Assembly: GCA_024529925.1 (NCBI GenBank)
Contig: JAFEUB010001482.1
Coordinates: 564,501-628,500, forward strand
DNA from: Ophthalmolycus amberensis
Taxonomy: Eukaryota; Chordata; Actinopteri; Perciformes; Zoarcidae
Direction: 5' to 3'
DNA length: 64,000 nt
Shown: positions 1 to 11,000 of the stretch, piece by piece
Layout of the letters: every line of letters starts with the position of its first letter
Position numbering within the stretch: the stretch's first letter is position 1
Translations under genes and position numbers: made by a program
Notes under the pieces: generated by a model
Database searches by the model: none
Told to the model about the DNA's origin: nothing
The model's input: only the letters and a program-made list of their open reading frames with translations

Positions 1-1387
1 ACGGGGCTACTTACTGACTCAGCTCTCTATTAAAAGATTGTCGAGCTGGTGTTCTTGCGAGGGAACTCGCCTGGCTCTGCTATCTGCCGTTACTCCCGAC
101 GTCTACCCTGCTTCCTCCGGTCTGAGTGCACTCGGCCGAGAGGCCAACCTGGCCCCGGGCACTCCTACCAGTCGCGTCAGTTATGGCAGCTTCCCTCTTC
201 TGGATCCATGCTCTTGGTAAATGCCAGGTTAGGTTTTAACGGCTAGGATTTCTTCTAAAACCGTAAGGGATTGTTAAGTGGATTCGGTCTCTAGGATAAC
301 CTTACAGAACTCAGTTGTTAGACATACAATAGATTTAACTTTTTACTGCCACGAGGAACTTTTACTACTTAAGCAAATAAATGCACTTGAGAAATTTACT
401 TTAAATGCAGATTAGATATTTATTGCAGGTTATATTTAGTTAGTTAGCAAGGGTTAAGCTACAGCTCACATAAAATGTTACTACACTTGATTCGTTACTT
501 TAATTTTCTTCTTAGATTATACTCATTAGTTTTAGATGCCGAGACGGCTCGGTGGGAGCTGGATTTCAAAGGTCCGATGAAAGAGTTATTTTGGAGTTGT
601 TAGGAGCGAAGGTCCGGCCGGACCCTCGGTCCTCCTGCTCTGCAGCGGAGTTCGTTCAACGGTCCTCAAGGCTTAGTACAAAGGCTTTCTAGGACTGCCG
701 TGTTCCTCCGTTGTTCAGTTGTTAAAGTCGAGCAGTGGGGAGAGGAAAATCTCCGTCTTTCAATCTTTGTCCACGAACAGCGGTCTTCTTTCCGTGAACA
801 GAGACGAAGTCCTCGAATACTTCAGTTGCAATCATCCGTATCTTCTTCTCAGAGCGTCTGGACGGCTCGTGTAGAAATCCCAGCTTGCGGCTTGCAAGCG
901 TCTCCTTTTATCCTTCATTTGGGCTGTCTGTTTCCCCCCCTCTTCTTCTGAACACATGATCTCTGTCCCACCCTCTATGTGTGTGTGCTTATGTATGGAA
1001 AGTACCGGAGTTCTCCTCTTGCTTCTATGAGTCATCTCTTGCAACAGACTTCGCTGCCGCGTGTCTGTTTTTCCGACCTACGCCCAAAACATCTGTTCCT
1101 GACTCACTGTTTCTGGAAGGTACCATATTCCCCCAAAACTTCTTTCATACACTCACTTTTCACGTCTCAACTCTGTTGCACAGATCATTATTATAATCAG
1201 TTTTTACATTTGTTAAATCACTCTATGCATTAAACATTCGTTATATAATGATCATAAACCTTATCTTTCGATTACACTTTAACTATTGATTTCTGAGTAT
1301 ATGCTTCGTGCTTTTATATCCTGACCTTCCCCTGAACGTGTATGCATGTTTTCGAGGCAGCTCTCTCTGTGATCTCAACTCTTCTCG

Positions 1388-1481
<94 letters not shown>

Positions 1482-1575
1482 TATACTTTATATTTACAAT
1501 ATATGTTGGCGTACCTTGCATAACTGCATGAACCCTTAAGGCACAATACAATTCTGTACATTGTTAGTCATTACC
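1..1575. other. Non-coding stretch without recognised gene
   Basis: No exon with family similarity. 1-960 is GC-richer than what follows and has two strong inverted repeats (540-553 and a perfect 14-bp palindrome at 611-624), which could be a leader or end of a retroelement, but no coding remnant or boundary was found. If sema7a continues upstream of the window, this is probably intron. Confidence 0.4.
1390..1478. repeat. (AT)n microsatellite, about 44 units
   Basis: Uninterrupted AT dinucleotide run of 89 bases. Small open frames across it (poly Tyr-Ile) are artefacts of the repeat. Confidence 0.98.
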
Positions 1576-2350
1576 TTACTCTGATGACTTGCACTGAATG
1601 GGATTGGCCAGAGTTGCATAGTCCGGACAGTAGCTGCTGGTAGCCGCCTCAAGCAGACTTCAAATGATCATCAGTCATGGTGGAACGGTGTTTGGACTTA
1701 ATGTTCTTCATGTGGGAAAAGGCTGACTCACATAAATGAGTAGAGCCAAATAATGCAGTCAAAAAGGTATCACATTTCCTCATGTTTGGGTATTGTTCCT
1801 CTGTGAGGAAACTGTCCATGAGCCCTGGACTTCAGCTGAATGTCAGCTTGCAGTGTCAGAATCTCATCCTCCACTCCAGACGAGTTCAGGTGAAACAGCG
1901 TTGACATTTTTGATGCGAGTAAATCAACCTCAATATCTTCCCGAAATGGGTAGCACATAAATGTAGCAACTGGCTCGAGTAAAGCAAAGTCTGGAAAGCG
2001 TTTGTCAAACTCTTACAGTCACTTGTCAATCTGCTCTGTGTAGCGCGCACTGTCACGTTATGCACACGCCTTCCGCTGAGTCTCCAGTTCTGACGCCAGG
2101 TTTTGGAAGTTTCCCAAATCATGGCGCTTTAGCTTCTTTAGTAGAAATACATTGGAAGGCTAACTAATTAGCTCGCCGGAGTTTTGCAGTAGCTCGCGAG
2201 GTTGACCGCGCATACGTGGTGACCCGTGTGTTAGAACATCAAGTGGCAAATGCCATGCGGACATCTCATTTATTTTGAATGGCATGCGATCTACTCGCAC
2301 TACCTCCGCGATCGATCGGTCGATCGCGATCTACGTATTGGGCACCCCTG
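1576..2350 (-). mobile_element. Broken hAT DNA transposon: C-terminal transposase remnant and one terminal inverted repeat
   Basis: Read on the minus strand, 2010-1576 encodes segments of a hAT-type transposase: FREDIEVDLLASK, then SSGVEDEILTLQAD, then TEEQYPNMRKC, then ALFGSTHLCESAFSHMK and IKSKHRSTMTDDHL, the hAT C-terminal dimerisation region, ending CKSSE and a stop at 1578-1576. The frame changes at about 1800 and again near 1650, so it is a pseudogene. The + strand end GGGCACCCCTG at 2340-2350 is the complement of a CAGGGGTGCCC hAT-type terminus, placing the element's 5' end at 2350. The other end was not found. Similar domesticated or relic genes are known as GTF2IRD2/ZBED5-like. Confidence 0.8.
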
Positions 2351-2510
2351 GTTTAGACAAAGGGTGAATACAGGTATAAAAACTGACAGTATGAGTAACA
2401 AATGGGTTCTTTGAACATTAAAGCATGTAAACCTGTTCTAGTAGAAACCCAAATTACAAGTATGAACCTGAAAATGAGCACAATATGTCCCCTTTAAGGG
2501 CAAATTAAAG
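2351..2510. repeat. Dispersed teleost repeat fragment
   Basis: The run through TGTTCTAGTAGAAACCCAAA and TGAACCTGAAAATGAGCACA ending ATGTCCCCTTTAA is a pattern I recognise as highly repeated in percomorph genomes. Its family name is not known to me. It begins directly at the hAT terminus. Confidence 0.45.
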
Positions 2511-4963
2511 TTTCAGCATCTGTATAGGCTGCCAATTATGTTCATATCTGATTTGCTGCAGCTGCGTCAGACCTCGAAGCCCTTCAGTCTCCAGCCCAGC
2601 AATCTCTGCCTGGATTGTAAACTTGATTCAGGTTCGACAATGGAGTGATAGTCCTATTTCAAAATGCATGATGTGTTTTCTGCGAAGGCAGCATGTCAAC
2701 TGGAGTCTACTGCGGCGACCGTGAGCATGTTATCACCACCAGGACAAGAGCACTTTTGCATTTCAATTCGCGAAGAATTCTACCAGTTTCAATATTTCCA
2801 ACCATATCTGGTGTCAGCTGAAATCCATCAAAGTTGTGAGTTTAAATAAAGTACAAGTGTTACTTCAGTTATGGCACAAAGCAAAGAGGGCACTGTCTTC
2901 ATGCGTAAACAGAGCCAACGCTTCCAGACAGTCTGGCAGTGGCAGGTGGTGGAAAACGAGATGAGCGACGCAGTAAATCTTATCCCAATGAAGACAATGG
3001 CTCTGGGAAGGGGAATGAAGGACGGAAAGCAACATCCTTCAGTGATAGACAGCCACACGGTTTGTGAAAAATATAACCCCTGGATTGCGATAGATTAACA
3101 GTAATTCAGTGGACAGACTGTATTCTCAAGTCCACCTCAGTTTGTCCAGAGCACACACGCCTCCTTGACGCCTCCCTTTAGATGTTTTCTACTGGTAAGA
3201 GTCCTGGGGGAAGACTAACAACACGATGGAGAGAATATTTGTCTCGTCTGGATGGACTGAAATGGGGAGAGCGGGATGTGACATGCAACAAAGGTCCAAG
3301 GCTGGAAGTGAACGCAGGACGTTGGGGTAAGGTGGCATTCAGTGTAACCCCTCGGCTATGAAGGTGCCTTGGCTCTAGATGATCTTTGTCAAGTCTGAGA
3401 GAAGTAGTCAAGTTCACTTCAGTCCAAAAACACTGGACTTTGGATGCTTTTATTAAAGCAAAGCTGTTTGCCAGTGTGGTCTCAACCTGATAGCCGGAGA
3501 AGAACGTAGATACCGGCAAAACCCCAAAATACCTTCAATGACAAAGCGTCCATGCCAACGTTTTTAACTACATCGTGGTTTTACTACAAATATCCAGCAA
3601 CACGAGCAATCGGTGCGCCAGTGCAAGGCCCTGCAGTGCTAAGGCAACAAAACGACTCAGTTAGGTTGAGGAAAGGTTTGGGTTACACATGTAAGAAGTC
3701 AACATTGACCTCTGGTTGACATGGGACACGAACATCGGCCTCCTTGGTGAAAGTCCCATCCACGCTGACTCCCTGCCTATGGAGATCTTTTTGCTCTTTA
3801 CACTATGTCGCCATGATTACGTGGATAAAATACTAATTATAGCGCATACGTTTCCGTAGGTATAGCTACACTACGTAAAGGACACACTACTTCCTGCACT
3901 GGCACCGAATGTTGGCTTTGGACATAAATCGTGAGGTGCGGAATGATAAAATATGGATGTAATTCCCAGGGGCATTAGGTTGGTATTCAAGCCAAGCAGT
4001 GCAGTAAAACAATATGGCGCATCACAAGAATGTGAGACCACCTTCAGCCTGATCCAACCTGACGCTACTGAAGAAGACATTGGTTTGAGGTTGACATCAG
4101 CTGCTAGGTCTACAACCTCAGTCCTAGATTTTAGTGTGGGCCTCTTGAAATCACTTCACAAACTTACCCAAACTCAAAGTATTTCTCTCAAGAACATAAG
4201 CACACAATGTAGAAAATGTGCACACTCACACACAGATTACCCAGCCCACCCACACGCCTACACATCCACCTACACACACTTACACATGCTTGGCCCTGCT
4301 TTTTGGACTTCGTGATGTACTTCCTCCATCTCCATCTTACATGTTTTCATCAGAATTTGTTATTTGATTGTTTTCTTAAAAAAAAACACGAAAACATACG
4401 TGACCCAACATGAGCACCACCTAAAATCAGAATTTACCCCTGAAGGTTGTACTCAGTATTCATTTCCATCCACCATCCTGTAATGCCTTTGAGATAGAAG
4501 TCCATTTTCTGTACTTAATGAATAAGTGATGCATGTGGAGCATAGCGGCGCTGTACTGCAGGGCTAAGCCCCCTGTGTGCTGTCTGCCAAAAATGTTCAG
4601 AGCATGGATCACCTCCAATATTTCTTGAATCTCTCTCTCTCTCTCTCTCTCTCTCACTGAGAAATCCTCTTTCTGCTCTCGTAATCTGTTTGATGTTGTA
4701 GACTCGTTCTTTGTTTCTCTATCTCTCTACTCCACCTTCCTCTCTTCCTCTGTTTGTTTTTCTCAGTCCCTTGGTCTTGTCTTGTCTTCTCTCTCCCTGT
4801 TCTGCCGAATCACTTTTTCACACATCCTCCACTGTCTCCAATCTCTTTTGCCTCTCTGTATAGTTAATCCCTCTCCCAATCTGTATTTTTCTCCCCTTCC
4901 CCTCTTGCTTCTGCCTCATTTTCTGCCTTTGTCCCCCTCTGTCGCTGCCTCCTTCTCTCACAG
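2511..4963. other. Non-coding, probably sema7a intron
   Basis: No convincing exon. 3190-3350 resembles the 3' part of a LINE: GGGGAAGACTAACAACACGA followed by TGGAGAGAATATTTGTCTCG and an anticodon-free tail; this is weak. 3641-3775 is a dispersed repeat (family B). 4631-4655 is a CT run that begins a long pyrimidine-rich stretch leading to the sema7a acceptor at 4963. Confidence 0.4.
3641..3775 (-). repeat. Dispersed repeat family B, copy 1
   Basis: Reverse complement shares the core CAACCTAACTxAGTxxTTTTGTTG and a TGACCTC...GTTGACTTCTTAC segment with copies at 13035, 32255 and 62735. Diverged, no open frame. Confidence 0.5.
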
Positions 4964-5059
4964 CTGGAGTGTGATAATTTCATCACCGTCATTCAGAAAG
5001 TCAACGACACAATAATAGTATGTGGAACCAATGCTGGAAGCCCCAGGTGCTGGATGCTG
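4964..5059 (+). CDS. sema7a: sema7a exon: sema domain, first exon visible in the window
   Basis: Thirty-two codons between a pyrimidine-rich acceptor ending CTCACAG and donor CTG|GTAAGA. Reads LECDNFITVIQKVNDT and then IIVCGTNAGSPRCWML, the conserved cysteine block of semaphorins near residue 110-140 of the full protein. Phase 0 at both ends. Confidence 0.88.
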
Positions 5060-8000
5060 GTAAGAGTTTCTTCAGACACATTTCTTGAAATGCTTTACTG
5101 TATATTATTACTCTTCAAGTCTAAATAGTCTCAAGATCAATTGTAATTAGCATTTATTGATTTGCTCACTTATTTCTTTGTGCTGGTGAGATGAAGGCCG
5201 GGAGTTGTTTATTGCCACCGAGGATGTTTTCAGTGATGAATAAGTGCCCCCATGGTTAAGTTAACATGTTCTAAACATGTTCTGATAACGCTGAGTGTCG
5301 GGTCTTGGGATAATAAAGTGTAAGATGTTTACTGCATAATGATGCATGCTGGGAATAAACACGGTTTAAAAGGTCAGACTTGCCCCAGGCTCAAAGGTCT
5401 CCTCTCTCTCCCGCCAGGTAAATGACACGGTGCTGATTGACGTTCAGGGCAACGGGCAGATTGGGCCCTTCTCTGACATCTCACCACCTTACCCGTCCCA
5501 GAAGTCCATCAGCTTGCCTGCAGGTGACAAACGCAGAAAATAAATGACACGTCTGCCAGCAGGAGTTCATGATTCACTCTGTGACGCAGAAGAATATCAT
5601 CTTACAAACACGTGATTATAGATTCTTCATGGTTTAGCATCAACAAAGGAAGACAGCGAGCTATAGTTGGTTTGGTACCTCACCAAGTAAAAACCAAAGC
5701 ACACCGAATGACTCTTTACCCATCAGGTACCACAGTGAGAATGCCCTCCCAAGAAAAATCCCAGCATCAGTGAACATTTTAACCCCAACCATGGTCTCTC
5801 CGGAACCAGAGTCGTTTTTGAGCAAAACCTCGACCAAATCAGTGTTGATATAAATATAATTTTGGAAACATTGGTCGTGTTTTCACATGTATTTTTTAAG
5901 AAAAGCTCTATGGAAATGTCAAAATTCAATAAAACGTCCTCAATTGCACAAATAACTAACGTTAGCTTGAGGCGTTTTTTTCCCTTCATCGAAAAAGAGT
6001 TGAATCACTAAATGGGACGCGGACACGCCCGCTGAGACTACGCCGTATATACCACTCCAAACCAAACGTGCATTTCTTTTTTGCGACTTTTCAAAAGTTT
6101 GCTTGAAATTTTCTTGACAATTAAATAGAAACACAGCTCGTGATTTATAATGCACCAACAAATGGTGTTCTACAGAGATGGACACCAAATCACATCAGAC
6201 CTATGGGTCTTGTAAAACAATGTATTTCGTGGCTTATTTGTTGATCTCAACTGTCCGCAAAAGCTATAAAAAGCCATAATTTAACTTGGAAGTATTTATA
6301 ATGGAATCAGACAAATGATAGCTGCATCATATTTTTGTACTGTACCGATTTGCATCAAAATTGACCAAAGTCAGGCTCGTTTTTTACCAAGGAAAGCCTT
6401 TGATTGTGGTTAAACCACTTCTATGAATTGACTTTGCCATTATAAAATGCTGGTGTGACCAGGCCCAAATAGAAGGAGTAAAAAGGATTATTACTACAGG
6501 ACGTAATGAGGTTATCTGTGTCTCTGAGTTCCACTCTGTAAGAGTGGGTGTGACCATAAAAAAAAAGGTGTCACTTTTTCAAATATCTTATTTTGGAACA
6601 AAGCCGTCTTCGGCTCTTTGTATTAACTTTGCGCATTTCAGTCGGGAGCAGCAAAGCGACACTTGTGAGTCTCGGGCTCGGCAGTGATCCGTCTCTTATT
6701 CTCGCTCTGTATTCATAACGTGCACATGAGTAGATGCTTTCATCTGAAGTACCTCACACTAGTTCAAAGAGCCAATCCTCTACAAGATCGGTGTGTTAGT
6801 AGATTTTATTAAATCATGTCGTACTTGGCTGACACATATGTATTTTACCTTTAACAAGATCTAATGTGTTGCCTTATTATAATGTGCCGTGCTAATCGGT
6901 CAATATCTGCAATGAGAAACATCATTCTGCTAGTTTTCTTTCTCCTGTGTTAAGATTAAATGTTGAGGTGGGTTTTCAATTCGTATACGTCACAATATTC
7001 TCCAAAGAATTAAACTCCGGACAATAATTTATCATTTTTAAATCTACGTGAGTAGCTTTTTAATACGTTTTCAACAAAAGGAGCCTCACTTAATAGAAAG
7101 CTATCGAGTGAATGAAGCCATTCACCACACGGTTGAATCAAGGCCCTCATCTCCTCGTGTTAGAGCCTTGCTCTACAGTATGTAGCTGCACAGAAAAGAA
7201 GAAGAGCAAGAAGAAGAAGATGAAGAGGAGCTACAGTTATCGCTTTTGGGGTTTCTTTGAGGAGAACTGGACAAATCCGATTCAAAGCGTTACCGCAAAC
7301 ACATTTTATTTTGCTCAAAGGACGTCACAATCTGTACGGTATATAACACCCTCTATACTTCGACCCCCCGTCCCCCCCCCCGTCCCATCTTGTTACCCCC
7401 CAAACAACTTCAATATGAAGAAGAGCAATAACACAGGGCCAATATGACCCAATTTATAGCAGATCATACATGTTATTTCCAAGAGTAACATCACTCGGGG
7501 ATCACACCACCCGGACTGCCAAACACACCAGAGTCAGCCATCTGCCGTTGTGCGTTCACATGGACAGAACTGGTGTAAAACATTGCTAAATGGAGCTGTT
7601 GAACTGACTGCACGGACAGACTCAGAAATAATTCAGACATGTTGTACAGACTCCTGCATGCAAAAGAGAAGAAGAAAAAATGTTTGGGCTTTGTGAAATC
7701 AAACATTTTTTATATTGTTTTTTTTCTGATAACAATATCCTTTTCAACAGGCTGACAAATCCTTTAAAATGGGACCAGCCATGCACTGTATGCATCCCTG
7801 CAGGTTTACTTCCATTACTCCATTAGTTGAGGTATATACAGGCTATGAGGATACAACTGAAGGGTGACTCTATTCAATACATTTACAGAAGAAGAACAAA
7901 CAATCAGATTACTGATAAAGTTAGTAAAATGGGGATAATTAGCAGAATTACAATTTTAAAAACATTTAAACTGGGTCCCTGTAGCGGCTGCTCTGCGCCG

Positions 8001-11000
8001 ATGCACTTAGCTGCAATACCACTTGCAGTCACTAGAGGTTTGGGGGCGGTTGAGAATAGTGAGTGAGGAGTCAGCAGGCAATCAATGGCAGCATAAAAGA
8101 GGCAATAAAAACGTGTTTTGAGAAAGTGTGATTCACCGCAACAACGAGGTCCTTGATCATGCAGCCATAACTGGCCACCCAAAATATTACGCTTCTGGCA
8201 GAGACAGTTTAAGTCTGATGGCCTCTAAAGTTAGTGAACAAATATGCTTTCACTTTTTGGAAGTGCCTTCCAGCTTTGAAAAAGCATTTGAAATGTGAAA
8301 AGCATACTTAACAAAGTGTAACTTTCCATTTATATGGGCATAATTATGACACAGGTAGACACTAATATATGCTGGTTTATACAATAAACCAGCATATATT
8401 CCCACTCTAACATCTGCCTGCATATTTTACCTGCTGTCGGTAAATCTGGTTGCTAAGTTTATGGTCTCAATCGCTAGTTTCAAGTCTTCTTAACTACAGC
8501 AGGATGTTCATTTAGTAAATGATGCTCCATTTAGAGTCAAATAGACCATAAAGCAGGGGATGCTTTAGGGCGGGGCTACACGGTGATTGACAGATCACTA
8601 CCACAGCGTCCGATCTGGCTATGCTCCGCGTGTCCATCTTACAACGTTAACCCTTTCATAGTGCGTTTTTATTTCATGAAAATGATTTGTCCCATTTTGG
8701 TCACCTAAAAATGTCTTCTTCAGCATTCGGTTGTACTTAGCTCTCCCTCTCTTGTGTTGCAATAAAACGAGATGGCGACAGCCGGAAACCAAGATAGGGG
8801 CAGCCAAAATGCAGAACTCGAGGATTCAAAATGGATGTCCACAAACCAATGGGTGGTGTCACAGTTGTGTTTTGCAAATCCAACTGAATTGAATGAAACG
8901 AAAAGCAATTGTTAGGGGTGCAATTCACCAATTACACAAGGTAGAAATGTAGCGCCTTGCACATCTCCACGGGGAAAAAGAACTCCTGATTGTGTGATAT
9001 TGAGCAGTGCCGAGCCACATTATCTCAACAGAGATGTTTCTAAATGAAAAACGATCTTCCGATGTACACAGCGCACGATGAGGGACGGACAACATGTAAT
9101 CGAGATGGATTGTTTGTGGAGACGCTGAGAGATTAGTGAGAGGTTAGTTGGCGCTGCAGGACGGCGCTCTTCCAAAATGGGGATCGATTTTTTGAAGCAA
9201 CGAGCCGACCCTGTGCTTTAGTCGAGCAGCATTTTAATAACGATCAGTCCTAATGAAGATGCTGCTGCTGCTGCCGCCGTTTCAAACGCTCCCCTTCTGC
9301 ATTGCTATGGAGACAGAGCTCTAAGTGGGGTTAGAAGAACATGGTGATTGGTGGCTGCTTATCAGTGCAGTCAGCTATTCCGCCTTGATGTCTTCTTTGC
9401 TCTTGCTCTGCCTCTCCTCCCCTGTTGTTTAATTCTGCCTTCGTCCTCCTGGGCCTCCTTTTTCTGCCTTTACTCTTCCCTCTCCGTGCTTAATGCCTTC
9501 TCTCTGTATCTTCCTCTCCTCCAGCTTCAGTCAATCCCCCCCCCTGTGCCACTCCAATCTCCCTGCCTCCCTGTCTAACCTTTGTACCCTTTTCTTTTTT
9601 TACCCTCCCTTCTCTCCGTCTTTCTTCCTCGCCGTCTCAGATGGGAGCCTGTACTCCGCCATGTCGTCGGTGGCAGGTCACGCCGGCTCGATCCGCCGTA
9701 CGTTTGGCTCCCAGAAACTCCTGAAGACAGAGAACATTTGGCTGCTGAGTGAGTAGGAGGAAGGGAGTCACGCGGAAACCGTGGCGGTCTAGATTAATGA
9801 ATATGGAGATGGTGGGCGGTACTCTCTGTAAATCACCCACTATCATTCCCATGGGGAGAAACAACATGGATTAGTATTCACTGTCACCGTGTTTGTGGTT
9901 TGGGTCACAATATATACGGCACAAAAATGCGATACAGAAACTGAAAGCAGCCTGTTGATTATCACACAGAGACACTTCACCCCCAATTCGAAAATACATA
10001 TTTTTCCACCAACCTGTAGTGCTATTTATCAACATAAAATATTTTGCTGTGAGTTGTCTAGTTTAGGAGATATTCGCTGTAAAGATGGCGGCTTTCTTTC
10101 CAATATAGAGAGACTAGATGGCACTGCAGAAAAATACATTTTGAAAGACTCAAAATCAGTGTCTCTCCAGAAATCATGACCTGGTTGCTTCACAATTCAC
10201 AAACCTTGTTGTGAGCAGTTTGACGTCTAAATTATTTTCTTTCTACACCCACCAACTGTATCACAGCACAAAAGGAAGCATGCATACACGATATTGCTAG
10301 CTCACTTAGCACCACTGAGCTAGCTCACTTAGCACCACTGAGCTAGCTCACTTAGCACCACTGAGCTAGCTCACTTAGCACCACTGAGCTAGCTCACTTA
10401 GCACCACTGAGCTAGCTAACGTTCCTGCTCAGTAGGGGAGGATGCCATTCATGTTTAAATAACCCTACAAGTAAGATGCAAAATACACATTTTGGATTTT
10501 TTGGGGTGAACTGTCCCGGCATGAAAAGTTGATGTAATCATGAAATAAGACACTAGAAGAAGAAACACAGTGAAGATATCTCAACGGACATGTTTAAATC
10601 TCATCACCAGATCCACAGTTTGCGGGCGCAGCCATAATCCCGTCTACGATAAAGTACAAGGAGGAGATCTACTTCTTCTTCAGTGAGTTCAACAAGACAG
10701 CCAGAGTGGACGAGGAGCCTTACAAGGCCCGCATCGGCCGAATCTGCACGGTAAAAATCACACTTTCACGCCCGTGTTTTGGGAGATGTGCACAAATCCA
10801 GGTCCACACACAAAATCTTGTTCTACCTTTACTGCTTCTCCATTACATATATCTGAATTGTGAGCATGCAATCAAAGAGTGCTTTGCCCTTTACAGATCG
10901 TTTCATTTGATTAATTGGTAGAGACGAGCAGATTTGGTGTAAATACTGTTTCAAAAGAAAACCACTGGTTTGAGTGAATTGCAAAGAACTCAAGGAGAGA

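Larger units (their letters stand above)
5524..9640. other. sema7a intron (4.1 kb)
   Basis: Contains repeat family D at 5930-6195, a perfect hairpin at 8364-8400, repeat family A copy 1 at 8443-8870 and a pyrimidine-rich stretch before the acceptor. A C run at 7372-7381 and low-complexity AAG-rich sequence at 7195-7230 are also present. No exon recognised. Confidence 0.7.

Noticed and set aside
1..960. Possible retroviral long terminal repeat
   Set aside because: No primer-binding site, paired repeat or coding remnant could be seen, so it was left as an unassigned stretch.
1283..1561. 92-codon Tyr-Ile-rich frame
   Set aside because: Translation of the AT microsatellite.
10296..10416. Evenly spaced repeats resembling a CRISPR array
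   Set aside because: The units are contiguous with no unique spacers and the genome is eukaryotic; it is a minisatellite.
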